Below are positions 26,049 to 35,420 of a stretch of DNA of 64,000 bases, piece after piece. The notes below the pieces were generated by a model. The model saw only the letters and a program-made list of their open reading frames with translations. It was not told where the DNA came from and made no database searches. Every line of letters starts with the position of its first letter. The stretch's first letter is position 1. The translations under genes were made by a program, and so were the position numbers. Source of the stretch: Gammaproteobacteria bacterium (GTDB lineage: Bacteria; Pseudomonadota; Gammaproteobacteria; Competibacterales; Competibacteraceae); the NCBI GenBank assembly GCA_024235095.1, contig JACKNC010000001.1, forward strand, positions 1,277,501 through 1,341,500. The letters run 5' to 3'.

Positions 26049-27200
26049 CTATTGGATTTTGACAGTGATTTCTGTATTCAAAAACTTGGACGGAGGTTGT
26101 GTGCGCTTTTTGAAAATCGTGCAGCCATCGCAAATAGTCGGCGTAGTCACTTTGCCGTTGTCACGATACTGGCTCCGAGCGGATAGATATTTCTCATTAT
26201 TCCAAATATCATGAAAATTTTGCGTTTTTATATCACCAAAATCGTTGTCTTTGCCATAAACAATACAGCAGGGTGCAGTGCCGCCATCTGGGTTAGTTGT
26301 AAAGGATCGGTAAAGATAAAAACACGGTCCGCTGATTTCTTCGCGGAATGTCTCTGGCTCTTCTTCTTGCTTATCATTCGTCTTTGGCACGAACCATTCG
26401 CGGCGTAGTTGCTCCGGATCCTTGGCAGTGAACGGTAAACCGGGTGGAATGATGCGAAAACGATCTACTCCCATAGACATTGCCAATTCACGGGCGGCCT
26501 CAACCTCGTGGGCATTGTGTTTGAAGACGATGAACTGCCATTCGAGATAAGGCGTGGAACTATGGAGTTCGCGTCGGCGCTGGATGAGCTTTTTGACATT
26601 GGCGAGCACCTTATCGAGATTGCCACGAACACGATACTTATCGTAAGTTTCCGATGAGATGCCGTCAATCGACAGAATCAGATACTCCAGGCCACTGTTA
26701 ATAAGCTGATCGATTTTCTTGTCGGTGACCAGATTAAAGTTGGTGCTCATATTAGTAGCGATATTTTTGCTGGCTACATACGCAATCATCTCGAAGATAT
26801 TCGGATGTAAAAGCGACTCGCCCCAATTGTGCAGGTTGACTTCATAGGCATAGGGCGCCATTTCGTCGATCGTTTTCTGGAATACTTCCCACGACATTTT
26901 CTGGCCCTTGCGTCCAAGATCATCAGTACCTGTCGGGCATAGAGGACATCGCAGGTTACACACATTCAAAGGATCGACGATAATAATGTAGGGTCGTCCT
27001 CGCACTTGTGTTCGCCGCAGTCGGTATTCCGCTTCAACGAGTAGAAGATTCGCGATTTTGCGTGGCGTTGAGTGCTTTACCAGAGACCAGAAATGCCGCG
27101 AGGTTCGAGTAAATTGTGGAATCCGGCGCAGAAGACGCAATATAGAGTTATCAAGCCGATGCCGTTGGCGAGTGGTGGGGAGTATGCTTTCGATAGCCAC
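26049..27200 (-). CDS. Radical SAM/SPASM protein
   Basis: A 383-residue enzyme with the [4Fe-4S]-SAM motif C-N-L-R-C-P-L-C in the expected place, N-L-H-N-W-G-E-S-L-L-H-P and L-I-L-S-I-D-G of the radical SAM barrel. A C-terminal SPASM-type region contains G-P-C-F-Y, A-P-C-C and C-D-G-C, which would bind one or two more clusters. Start choice: TTG at 27206 overlaps the upstream stop, but GAGGAG lies 6 nt before a GTG at 27200, so GTG is preferred. It lies in an operon of sugar genes, so a sugar or lipid-sugar substrate is likely; the reaction cannot be deduced. Confidence 0.85.
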   Translation of the reverse strand: MAIESILPTTRQRHRLDNSILRLLRRIPQFTRTSRHFWSLVKHSTPRKIANLLLVEAEYRLRRTQVRGRPYIIIVDPLNVCNLRCPLCPTGTDDLGRKGQKMSWEVFQKTIDEMAPYAYEVNLHNWGESLLHPNIFEMIAYVASKNIATNMSTNFNLVTDKKIDQLINSGLEYLILSIDGISSETYDKYRVRGNLDKVLANVKKLIQRRRELHSSTPYLEWQFIVFKHNAHEVEAARELAMSMGVDRFRIIPPGLPFTAKDPEQLRREWFVPKTNDKQEEEPETFREEISGPCFYLYRSFTTNPDGGTAPCCIVYGKDNDFGDIKTQNFHDIWNNEKYLSARSQYRDNGKVTTPTICDGCTIFKKRTQPPSKFLNTEITVKIQ

Positions 27201-27202
27201 AG

Positions 27203-28141
27203 TCAACTCCTCTCAATCTCTTTTACAATGTCAGCGATGGAAACCTGAAATTCATGTAGCGGCATATAGCCAAGCGCCCGTTTGGCCTGATTGATGTCAG
27301 CAATGGAATAGCGAAGCTCTCCAGGTACTGACGGTTTATGATGAGCCGCGACGGTAACGCCCAACACACTCTGAATTGCCTTGTAAACCTCGTTAACAGT
27401 TAGACCTTGTCCTGATCCAATGTTGTACACTCTACCTGTCGGTGCGTGATCCATAGCACTGAGAAATCCTTGAACAACATCCTGTACATGCACAAAATCG
27501 CGCTGCTGTTCACCATCGCCGAAAATGGTGGGCGTCTCCGCTGCAAGCAGCTTTCGAGTAAAAATGGTGACCACGCCCACATACGGACTGAAAACCTGGC
27601 CAGGACCATAGGTATTAAACAAGCGTAAGCTGACTGAATCGATTCCTATCTGTTCGCACATCCGCCGGCTAAGTTGTTCTGCAGCCAGCTTCGATATGCC
27701 ATAAGGACTGATTGGATCGGTCGCATGGGTCTCGGCCATCGGCATGCCTGGGTTGGAATCAGCATAAACCGCCATGGATGACGCCAATACGAAACGCTTG
27801 ACCGTACGCCGAGGCGCCAAAGCAATGGATCGAAGAATGCTGGCCGTGCCTGTCAGATTAGTTGCAGTGTCTTCAACCACATACTCGAATGAAGACCGAA
27901 TCGCCACGCGCGCTGCAAGATGAAAGACCACATCAACATCAGCCGCCGCCGCCGCAACATCGTGATGCATAATGTCGCCGACGATCAAATCTACGCCCTC
28001 CGGCACATTTTCTCTCCGACCAACGCTCAGATCATCAATGACCCGTACTTGCAGCCCTCGGTCGAACAGCGCACGCACCAAGTGTGATCCAATAAAGCCT
28101 GCCCCGCCAGTAACACAGGCGCTGGTGAATGCTTTAGCCAT
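27203..28141 (-). CDS. NAD-dependent nucleotide-sugar epimerase (UDP-glucose 4-epimerase-like)
   Basis: A 312-residue extended SDR: NAD motif VTGGAGFIGSHLV, L-A-S-S-M-A-V-Y, active-site S-P-Y-G-I-S-K with Tyr and Lys, then L-R-L-F-N-T-Y-G-P-G-Q and G-D-G-E-Q-Q-R-D-F-V-H-V. This set is typical of GalE/WbpP-like epimerases. The start ATG (28141) overlaps the upstream stop. It is the most standard of the three SDR enzymes in this locus. The exact sugar is unknown. Confidence 0.87.
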   Translation of the reverse strand: MAKAFTSACVTGGAGFIGSHLVRALFDRGLQVRVIDDLSVGRRENVPEGVDLIVGDIMHHDVAAAAADVDVVFHLAARVAIRSSFEYVVEDTATNLTGTASILRSIALAPRRTVKRFVLASSMAVYADSNPGMPMAETHATDPISPYGISKLAAEQLSRRMCEQIGIDSVSLRLFNTYGPGQVFSPYVGVVTIFTRKLLAAETPTIFGDGEQQRDFVHVQDVVQGFLSAMDHAPTGRVYNIGSGQGLTVNEVYKAIQSVLGVTVAAHHKPSVPGELRYSIADINQAKRALGYMPLHEFQVSIADIVKEIERS

Positions 28142-29129
28142 GCGCCCTCTCCGTCCAACTATCTTCGGCATCACAATTGACTATCTTATGGGAAGTGATG
28201 ATGGCGTTCTCCACGATATCGGGTCCACTCAGGTCTACCTCATCAAAAACCAGTACGTTACGCAACTCCAGCGGTTGGCGAATTCGTGTATGGTGACCAA
28301 GCACTACGTTAATCAGTTCCGCCTCGGGATGTACCTCGCAATCCTTGCCCAGTAAGATGTTGCCTGCCTCGCGGCAAGCCAACTCCAGGTTGATACGGAG
28401 CAAGTCACGCGGATAGGTAACATTTAGATCATCATACACCGCATTGGCCGTGCGAATAATGTGTCCATCGTTAATCATCACCTGGATCGAGTCAGTAATT
28501 TCATATTCGTCACGCATCGCTGTTCTCGGCGTACGCCGAATAGCGTCAAAGATATAGAGATCGAATAGATAGAGTCCAACCCCCTTGAGATTATTGCTTA
28601 CATGACGTGGCTTTTCTATTACCCGGTTCACGCTGCCGTCGGCAGCCAACGTCACTGAAAAGTTGCGACGGATAGCGTCCGGATCGGATTCTTCCTTGGT
28701 AGCGAGCACACCGGCCGCTCCTTGCTCCTCAAACGCAGCGAACAAAGCATCGAGGTCACGCGGCACGAAAAAGATATCGCCCAAAAATAGCAGAAATGGA
28801 CGATCGACATGGCGCTCAAGCTGTCCTACAGCATGGGCAATGCCGAGTACTTCAGTTTGCTCGACATAGCGTAACCTGACACCGTATTGACTGCCATCGC
28901 CAAGAACCCGTGCGATCTGATAGCCCTTGTGTCCAATCAATATGATGATTTCACGAATGCCCAAATTTCGCATCAGTTCGATCTGATGCGCCAACAATGG
29001 CTTGTTACCGACAGGCAGCAATGGCTTGGGATACTCGTCACTGAAAACTTGCATCCGGCTGCCGCGCCCAGCAGCAAGAATTACACCAAGATAGGCGTTA
29101 TCGCGTGCACCGTTTGAAGAACTAGCCAT
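28134..29129 (-). CDS. NDP-sugar pyrophosphorylase (RmlA/GlmU-like) with C-terminal hexapeptide region
   Basis: A 331-residue nucleotidyltransferase with L-G-V-I-L-A-A-G-R-G-S-R-M, Y-P-K-P-L-L-P-V-G-N-K-P and F-L-L-F-L-G-D-I-F-F. The last 80 residues (L-G-K-D-C-E-V-H-P-E-A-E-L-I-N-V-V-L-G) look like a left-handed beta-helix. It activates a hexose-1-phosphate for the polymer, most likely with dTTP or UTP. ATG 29129 lies just before the conserved start, 5 nt after the preceding stop. A longer frame to 29324 begins inside the upstream gene and is not used. Confidence 0.85.
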   Translation of the reverse strand: MASSSNGARDNAYLGVILAAGRGSRMQVFSDEYPKPLLPVGNKPLLAHQIELMRNLGIREIIILIGHKGYQIARVLGDGSQYGVRLRYVEQTEVLGIAHAVGQLERHVDRPFLLFLGDIFFVPRDLDALFAAFEEQGAAGVLATKEESDPDAIRRNFSVTLAADGSVNRVIEKPRHVSNNLKGVGLYLFDLYIFDAIRRTPRTAMRDEYEITDSIQVMINDGHIIRTANAVYDDLNVTYPRDLLRINLELACREAGNILLGKDCEVHPEAELINVVLGHHTRIRQPLELRNVLVFDEVDLSGPDIVENAIITSHKIVNCDAEDSWTERAHG

Positions 29130-29134
29130 CGGTC

Positions 29135-30052
29135 TTAACGCTGCACCAGCAGGATGAGCCACGGATTCAGGCCAGTCGACCTGAGCTTTGAGGTCCATTG
29201 CCAGGACATAAACTGGTTGAAATAGAAGCGCACAGGCAATTGCAGGATACGCCCAAGCAAATAGCGCGACGATGAAAAAAAGCCCCAGTATCCACGCAAT
29301 GGCAATACTTTGATGTGCTGACAATCACCGTCCTCGCGCAGCAGCATCGCATAATCGTCTACGGAAAGCAGAAAAGGCTCTTGGCGGGAATGCAGACGCG
29401 GCATGTGTGCGTCGTGGCGGCTGCGATGGAAAAAATCCAACGGGCACAATCGGTTTGGGCTACTGATCAATATATAACCGCCTTTTTTTACTACACGTCG
29501 CATTTCACGCGCCGCCCTCTGTCGTTGTTCAAGATAATCTAAGGTAGTCGTCTGGGTATCGCCCACCACGCCAATATGCGGGATGACGCAACCCATAAGC
29601 ACGACATCGAAACTCTCATCAGCAAACGGAAGGTGCTTACCGTTTGCCAGATAATAGCGATCTGGCCACTGGCGTCGCATCCAGTATTTGGCGCGACTAC
29701 CCGCATCCACTCCACAGGCTTCGTAGCCGAGTTCATTAAGTGTTTCCACATCCGAACCAACGCCACAACCGATCGACAAGATGCGTAGTGCATTATCGAG
29801 GCGATTATCAAATAAATGCTTAAGCAATGGATCAAGGTAATTTTGTGACAAAAAACGTCCGGTCATTTCCTCATTGGACCACATGCAATCGCACTGCTCA
29901 TCATCAAAACGCTCACCCATCAACAGATCGAGTACGCCATCGACAGTCTCAAAATATTGTCCACAAGCCAGACAATGCAAGCCATCCTGGCTAATTTGCA
30001 AGGTTGAATGCTGTTCGCAGGGGCAGGCGAGATAAGGTGGAATGGTTCTCAT
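29135..30052 (-). CDS. Class I SAM-dependent methyltransferase with N-terminal zinc ribbon
   Basis: A 305-residue protein. The first 40 residues have two Cys pairs (C-P-C and C-L-A-C), a Trm112-like zinc ribbon. A methyltransferase_11-type domain follows: I-L-S-I-G-C-G-V-G-S-D (SAM-binding motif I), C-G-V-D-A, and F-A-D-E-S-F-D-V-V-L-M. A C-terminal hydrophobic tail may touch the membrane. It probably O-methylates a sugar of the repeat unit, inferred from its neighbours. It is 5 nt upstream of the pyrophosphorylase gene. Confidence 0.82.
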   Translation of the reverse strand: MRTIPPYLACPCEQHSTLQISQDGLHCLACGQYFETVDGVLDLLMGERFDDEQCDCMWSNEEMTGRFLSQNYLDPLLKHLFDNRLDNALRILSIGCGVGSDVETLNELGYEACGVDAGSRAKYWMRRQWPDRYYLANGKHLPFADESFDVVLMGCVIPHIGVVGDTQTTTLDYLEQRQRAAREMRRVVKKGGYILISSPNRLCPLDFFHRSRHDAHMPRLHSRQEPFLLSVDDYAMLLREDGDCQHIKVLPLRGYWGFFSSSRYLLGRILQLPVRFYFNQFMSWQWTSKLRSTGLNPWLILLVQR

Positions 30053-30128
30053 GCTTGAGGAAGCGCATTCTCATAGGCTGTGAAATAGCCTAGCTGCGCA
30101 GGTAGCGCTGCACAGATATTTTTTAAAA

Positions 30129-31034
30129 TCAACGTCTTGCTCCTTCTGTCTGGGACATAACCACCCAACGCAGGTAGTCATAGACTATCAGTGTTACAGC
30201 GCGGATTGATAAACCCGCGAGCGCTACCAGCGCCATTGGATTAAGCAGCGAGCGGGCGTGATTCTTGCGGTAGTAGAGATAGGCGCCACGGTGAAAATCG
30301 ATGACCATCCGTACATTACGCCGTGATCGACGCTTGGCCTTTAAGTTCTCGTCATGGATAATTCGCGCCGCCGGCACAGCGACTATCCGCCACTGTCCAT
30401 CACGCAGGCGCGCACACCAGTCGGCATCTACCCAATAGACAAAGAAATCTTCATCCAAACCACCAACCGCATCTACGGCCTCCCGGCGCACCATCAGAGC
30501 CGCAGTAGACACCCAATGCACATCAAATGGTTGATCGGTGTTACTTAAATCATCCATCAGGTAGCGATGCGACAGTGGATTACTTGGCCAAATTCGCGTG
30601 ATTAGGGAGCGCCGCCCGAAGATGGCGTTAATGGCTGACGGTTTTCGCCGCAGCGTTTTTTGCGGGGTGAGATCAGGGTTTAGCAGCAGGCTACCCACGG
30701 CGCCAACGTCGGCATGCGCATCCATGAAGGTCAGCATGGCGTCCAACGCGCCTGGTAGTACGCAGGTGTCATTGTCTAACGACAAAATATAGCGACCGCG
30801 AGACAAAAGCAGCCCTTCGTTGAACGATTTGGCAAGTCCTTGATTGATATCCTTGGCGACGAAACGTACAGTGGGAAAAGCTGCTTTCACTGCCTCGAAG
30901 CTTCCGTCGGTGGAAGCATTGTCCACAAACACCACCTCGAACTCGCCTTGTGGCGGGTTCTCAAACAGCGAATGGAGACACGGGTTCACCAGTTCGCCAC
31001 CGTTGTAATTGACAATAATAATCGAGAGTTCCAA
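30129..31034 (-). CDS. GT2-family glycosyltransferase
   Basis: A GT-A fold enzyme of the rhamnosyltransferase-like GT2 group: S-I-I-I-V-N-Y-N-G-G at the start, V-F-V-D-N-A-S-T-D-G-S, L-S-L-D-N-D-T (the D-x-D metal site) and A-A-L-M-V-R-R-E-A. A membrane segment lies near the C-terminus. TTG at 31034 is chosen because GGGAG lies 7 nt before it and the conserved domain begins three residues later; an ATG at 31130 would overlap the preceding gene. About 301 residues. Confidence 0.87.
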   Translation of the reverse strand: MELSIIIVNYNGGELVNPCLHSLFENPPQGEFEVVFVDNASTDGSFEAVKAAFPTVRFVAKDINQGLAKSFNEGLLLSRGRYILSLDNDTCVLPGALDAMLTFMDAHADVGAVGSLLLNPDLTPQKTLRRKPSAINAIFGRRSLITRIWPSNPLSHRYLMDDLSNTDQPFDVHWVSTAALMVRREAVDAVGGLDEDFFVYWVDADWCARLRDGQWRIVAVPAARIIHDENLKAKRRSRRNVRMVIDFHRGAYLYYRKNHARSLLNPMALVALAGLSIRAVTLIVYDYLRWVVMSQTEGARR

Positions 31035-31078
31035 GACGCTTCTCCCAGCAAGATGTATGGCGCGTGTCAGCGCACTAA

Positions 31079-31945
31079 CTAAAATGCGCCAGCATTCTTT
31101 CCTTTGAACACAGCGACCAGCGTTTTCCAAAGTATGGCAATTTCACCTTTGAATGTTCGTTGCATAACATACTCTGCGTCCAGATTAGCGGTCTCCTGAA
31201 AAGTCAGATCGCCACGGCCACTGATCTGCGAAGGCCCAGTAATGCCCGCCAGCACAGTGAACTTTCGCAACTGGTGCGGGGAATAATAAGGACTCATTTC
31301 CGGGATCTCGGGCCGCGGACCAACCAATGTCATGTCACCGATAAGCACATTCCAGAAATTGGGCAACTCATCCAGACTGGTTCGGCGCAGAAACCGCCCA
31401 ATTCGCGTCACTCGAGGATCATCGGTCACTTTGAACTTGATCTGTTTGATTTCCTCATCACTATAGCGATAAGTATAAAGTTCCGGAAACCGCTCACGAG
31501 CGTCAGCATACATGGTGCGGAATTTGACGAATTTGAATGGACTCCCAACCATGTATATTTTCGGTTGTTGGGCGTTGGACGCTACTGAACCTTCCTGATT
31601 CAGCGTAGAAGCGTCATGATTTATCGACCGCGCCTGCGGCGTTCGCATCCTGGAACGTCGATCCTTAGTCATACGGGTTTGCCAGAATAGCGCCGGCCCA
31701 GGCGAGTCGAGCCGAATAAGAGCGCCAATCAACAACATCAACGGCAGTGTTAGCACCAGAACAGACAGAGATACGCTGATATCCATAGCGCGTCGCACTA
31801 CGCGCTGGTACGTTTCTATCCTGTCGACGCTTCTGATCGCGCAGCATTCGCATTCGAGAAGACAAAACTGACCGGCATCGCCCCCTTCTTGAAGTAAGGT
31901 TGCGTTAGTCTGGCGATCCAGTGGCTGTAGGTTCATACCTTTCAT
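31079..31945 (-). CDS. Priming undecaprenyl-phosphate sugar-1-phosphate transferase (WcaJ/WbaP-like)
   Basis: Starts each repeat unit by moving a sugar-1-phosphate onto undecaprenyl phosphate at the inner membrane. A membrane segment around residues 55-77 is followed by the catalytic domain: F-V-K-F-R-T-M-Y, R-R-T-S-L-D-E-L-P-N-F-W-N-V, M-T-L-V-G-P-R-P-E and G-I-T-G-P-S-Q-I-S-G. The 288-residue length fits the form lacking the extra N-terminal membrane domain. A 50-residue basic and Ser-rich insert sits between the membrane segment and the catalytic core. First gene of the leftward operon. Confidence 0.9.
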   Translation of the reverse strand: MKGMNLQPLDRQTNATLLQEGGDAGQFCLLECECCAIRSVDRIETYQRVVRRAMDISVSLSVLVLTLPLMLLIGALIRLDSPGPALFWQTRMTKDRRSRMRTPQARSINHDASTLNQEGSVASNAQQPKIYMVGSPFKFVKFRTMYADARERFPELYTYRYSDEEIKQIKFKVTDDPRVTRIGRFLRRTSLDELPNFWNVLIGDMTLVGPRPEIPEMSPYYSPHQLRKFTVLAGITGPSQISGRGDLTFQETANLDAEYVMQRTFKGEIAILWKTLVAVFKGKNAGAF

Positions 31946-32025
31946 GATTTTGCTCGCACCATCTTTCGAAGTCTGGACACTCCGCCCGATCTAAGTAGGC
32001 GAAACGCGGATATATTTATTTGCGG

Positions 32026-32682
32026 CTAAGCCAGCAATCGACGCTGGCGGATACGGAGCCAGGCAAGAGGCATCAAGCCCGTCACTAGTAGTGCAGCGAC
32101 GCCAGGAGTTGGGACAGCACGAATCCCGGTGACGACATCAAGACCAAGCACACCGATCCCTGGTGCGTCAAATAGCAGTGCGTAAGTAGTTGGTTGACCT
32201 AGTGCTGGAAAAGCTCCCATCACATCGAAACCACTGTTGAGAGAGGCGTCCGAGAACAGTGGTGGGAGTGTTGGCACCTGGAAGAAAAAACCGATGGGTA
32301 CGCCACTCATCGGAGTAAAGGTACTCTGGACAACAGAATCCTCATGGTCGTAAGAAAACCCGACGGCGAAGTCGACCAACACTATATCGTTAACAGCATC
32401 GGTCTCATCAAACAGAACAATCAGATTTGCGGGATCGCTGATGTCGCTGCCCTGGAAAAAGAAACCGAAAATACTTCCAGGACCTGACGCGATATCAGAG
32501 AGTTTTATACCAAGACTGCCCCCTGGTTCCGGAATGAAATATCCGCTCCCGTCGATATCGTCGAGAAGAGTTGTAGGATCGGGATTTGCAAACGGCGTGG
32601 CGTTAGCCATGGGAGCCATGCTAACGGCGACTAAACCGCAGAGCAACGCCAGAGGGAGGAACAGCATTTTAAGTTGGTTCAT
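32026..32682 (-). CDS. Secreted protein with PEP-CTERM-like C-terminal sorting signal
   Basis: 218 residues: an N-terminal signal peptide (cleavage probably after A-N-A), an acidic beta-rich core and a C-terminus of V-P-T-P-G, a hydrophobic helix and R-I-R-Q-R-R. This is the PEP-CTERM layout with V-P-T-P-G instead of V-P-E-P. Proteins of this kind are exported and processed by an exosortase, whose genes often accompany exopolysaccharide loci. No exosortase gene is in the window. The core resembles no domain recognised here. Confidence 0.72.
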   Translation of the reverse strand: MNQLKMLFLPLALLCGLVAVSMAPMANATPFANPDPTTLLDDIDGSGYFIPEPGGSLGIKLSDIASGPGSIFGFFFQGSDISDPANLIVLFDETDAVNDIVLVDFAVGFSYDHEDSVVQSTFTPMSGVPIGFFFQVPTLPPLFSDASLNSGFDVMGAFPALGQPTTYALLFDAPGIGVLGLDVVTGIRAVPTPGVAALLVTGLMPLAWLRIRQRRLLA

Positions 32683-33312
32683 ACAATCTCTCCTAAAGAT
32701 GCAATGATCTAAAATTTAAGCAAGAAATAGACCATTATAAAGTTATATATTGAAAAATAACTGCTTGGAGAAAGCAAAAAAACAGTCCACACCTGAATTG
32801 TAAAAAATCCCGACAATGACTTTAAAAAACAATCTTGAATTTTTCTATCAATAATTTTCAATAAACCATCATAAGTATTTATTTTTACAAAATTATTAAA
32901 AAATAATCTGCGTCGATTCTTCCAGATTGCCTATGTCCATTAAAAATATAAGGTGTAAAATTTTCTGACACCAGGCAGTCTGGTGTTTTAATGCTACTAT
33001 AACCTATAATTAATTAAAAATCAAACAATTGACATATTTTCAATGAAAATCTGCGTCGAAGGGCGTGTAAATTTTACCATCAGGAATCCGTCGGAGATTA
33101 TGCCGAAATTGATTCGAGGGGGCCTCTTGCAAACTCACATAATTTATAGAGGTTTTAGACATCGGGAGCAGAAACAGAGCATTGTTCCAGAATTTGTCCG
33201 GTTTCCATCTGGAAAGACAATTATGTAATATATTTAAAACAGAAAACATAATATGCAATGGTCAGAATGCGCGTCTGATGTATTTCTGGAATTACTTCGT
33301 CGTTCAATCTTC
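32683..33312. other. AT-rich intergenic region upstream of the IS nest
   Basis: 630 bp, very AT-rich, no convincing gene on either strand; the short frames around 33040-33260 have no ribosome site or recognisable protein. It should hold the promoter of the PEP-CTERM gene. The terminator-like hairpin at 32968-32990 is the only clear structure. Confidence 0.5.
32968..32990 (+). terminator. Candidate rho-independent terminator
   Basis: The 7-bp stem ACACCAG/CTGGTGT with a 5-nt loop is followed directly by TTTTA. No gene ends just upstream on this strand, so it might end a small untranslated RNA, or be chance in AT-rich DNA. Confidence 0.35.
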
Positions 33313-33753
33313 GGTAGTGTCCCTCAACTGCTGTGGTGAACCTAGATGCTACTTTGATCATGCTGGGGCATCCGCCTCTGAGCTATGGTACTCAGCGGGG
33401 AGATCAGCATGGAGTGGGAGTCGTTGTATTGCCCAAACCGGAACTGCCGTCACTATGGAAAGCCCTTTAAAACAGGACAGTTGATCAAAGATGGGAGTAG
33501 CCGTGGTCATCCAAGAGCGCTCTGCCGAGCGTGCGGGAGACATGTCGTCTTGAGTTATGGAACGGCCTATTGTGGTTTGGATGCTGAACCCGCCGTTTTC
33601 GAATTGGCGGTACGCGCACTGGCGGAGGGGACTTCGCTGCGGGCGACCGCCCGGATTGTCCTGACGGACAAAGATACGGTGTGTGCCTGGTTGGACCGGG
33701 CGGCGCGCCAGTGTCGGCGGGTGATGCTCTATCTGTGGCATGATTTACATGTA

Positions 33754-35420
33754 CTCCTCAGTCGTAAGTTCTCGGTCTAATCGTCGAACAAGACCGCCCC
33801 TGACTGAAGGTTAATCAGCCAAGAATACATTATTTAACCGAGTGATTTGAGCAAGGATTCAGACGATCGAAGGCGGGTCGGCCGGTTCCTCCTCCGTGGT
33901 ACCTTGGAAAGCGTGTCGGATCTGCGCGATGAGACTGTTTGGTGGGAGATCGAGAAGTGGTTTGATCACCTGAGGAGCGAGGACTTGCCGGACTGTTTTC
34001 TCCGAGGGCAGGTCGCGGGAACGGGTGCGCAGATAGAACCGATGTTGTTGCCAGACTTCAGGGCCAAAGCGCAGAGCGATCAGCTGCAACAAGCCTTGGG
34101 CGACCACGGCGCAGAAGACGAAGACTTCATAGGCTTGCCAACAGGCGGCGACCGTGGGCTGACGCTCAATCACCGGGGCCTTGAGCGACCGATTCCGGGT
34201 CGGACGGCGGGCATGGCGTGGTAGGTGTGAAGTCCAGAAGTGAAAACAAAAAGCGCCCAGGAGCTGCTTTAATACCGCGAACAGAATTTCGATGCGGGTG
34301 CGGACACAATAGAGTTCCAACGCGGTGATGGGTGAGAGGCTCAGATCGGAGCACATGAGGACCAAAGGGCCGCGCGAGGTGATCGCGAAGATGAACAGGA
34401 GGGCGTCGCCGAGGGGCTTCCAGAGTAAGGGGACGCTCATCAACCGCACCCGTTCCCGCTGGCCATAGACGCAACACTCGACCTCGTCAAAACCTTGTGG
34501 ATAATCAAAAACTTCTATCAGATGGACTTTCTCGCCATAACGGGGTTGTGGTCCGGGCCGGCCGGCCGGCTTCGGGGTCGCCGGAAAATAGGCGACGTAA
34601 TTTTTCTTGGCCCGGGCCACGATCACCAAATACGGTTGCTTCAAGGCGATGGAATAAACGGATTGGGCCAAGCGAAAGACCCCCGCGATCGAGAAAAAGG
34701 CATCCAAGACTAAAAATGCGGGGCCATCCTGATCGATGGTCAACGTCAGGGCCATCTGCACCACCCGCTCGGGCAGGCTCGGGTCCGCGCCCCTTTGGGG
34801 TGAAGTCGGTTCCACCTGACCTAAATGGCAAAAGCCTTGATGCATGCGCAGGGCTAAAGGCAAACAAAAACAAGCATCGAGTGCGCCAACCACCACCCCG
34901 ATCGCGCCCCAGCAGTGCCCGCGGAAGTACGATGGCTTGTGCTGGGTTTCTGAAGCGTCATGTAACGACACGACGCCTGGCATACGCCCCCCATCCTTGA
35001 CCACCAGCGTATGATCACCCAACAAGACAGCCCGCCCGGCCACCTGGACGGCGACGGCCTGACGCCACACATAACCCTGCCACGTCGCCAACAGGGTCTC
35101 TAGATCATAAGCTTTGGAGCGACAGAAATGCAGAAACCGGTGATAGACCGCTTCATTCCCCTGCCAGAACCGGCACATTGACGTCACCCCGATCATTTCC
35201 GGGGCGGCGAGAAAGCTCAACACCACCGCGCAGAACAGCAGCCAACTGCGCTGCCGCGCAAAGGCGCTGCGAAAACTTTCTCAAGCATGGTATACATAAA
35301 TCAGCATGGATTCTCCTCGGGCGACCGGGTTGTTCAGGCGCGGACCGCTGAGGGGAATTCATGCTGCTCTTGAGGAGCGGCCGTCAAGGCTTTTCAGGGA
35401 GAGAACTTACGACTGAGGAG
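33754..35420 (-). mobile_element. IS4-type insertion sequence inside the IS1-type element
   Basis: A 1,667-bp element with perfect 20-bp terminal inverted repeats (CTCCTCAGTCGTAAGTTCTC at 33754-33773, its complement at 35401-35420). It is flanked by the 8-bp duplication TACATGTA (33746-33753 and 35421-35428). It carries one leftward transposase gene. The intact termini and exact duplication mark a recent insertion. Confidence 0.92.
33859..35226 (-). CDS. IS4-type DDE transposase, probably frameshifted near its N-terminus
   Basis: A DDE transposase reading E-M-I-G-V-T-S-M-C-R-F-W near the start, F-L-V-L-D-A-F-F-S (catalytic Asp region) and Y-C-V-R-T-R-I-E-I-L-F-A-V-L-K-Q-L (the Y-(2)-R-(3)-E-(6)-K signature of IS4-like enzymes). 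The listed start is a GTG at 35226, 455 residues. Upstream the frame continues as F-R-S-A-F-A-R-Q-R-S-W-L-L-F but meets a stop. The adjacent frame supplies C-I-P-C-L-R-K-F up to an A-run at 35272-35275 (T-run on the coding strand), so one extra base there appears to have cut off the native N-terminus. It may be inactive. Confidence 0.8.
   Translation of the reverse strand: MVLSFLAAPEMIGVTSMCRFWQGNEAVYHRFLHFCRSKAYDLETLLATWQGYVWRQAVAVQVAGRAVLLGDHTLVVKDGGRMPGVVSLHDASETQHKPSYFRGHCWGAIGVVVGALDACFCLPLALRMHQGFCHLGQVEPTSPQRGADPSLPERVVQMALTLTIDQDGPAFLVLDAFFSIAGVFRLAQSVYSIALKQPYLVIVARAKKNYVAYFPATPKPAGRPGPQPRYGEKVHLIEVFDYPQGFDEVECCVYGQRERVRLMSVPLLWKPLGDALLFIFAITSRGPLVLMCSDLSLSPITALELYCVRTRIEILFAVLKQLLGAFCFHFWTSHLPRHARRPTRNRSLKAPVIERQPTVAACWQAYEVFVFCAVVAQGLLQLIALRFGPEVWQQHRFYLRTRSRDLPSEKTVRQVLAPQVIKPLLDLPPNSLIAQIRHAFQGTTEEEPADPPSIV

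Noticed and set aside
33043..33260. Short open frames on both strands in the AT-rich gap before the IS nest
   Set aside because: Neither has a Shine-Dalgarno or known motif; base composition resembles intergenic DNA.
35224..35226. GTG at 35226 as native start of the IS4-type transposase
   Set aside because: Conserved-looking sequence continues upstream in the same and the adjacent frame, so the GTG is only the visible limit and not a convincing start.
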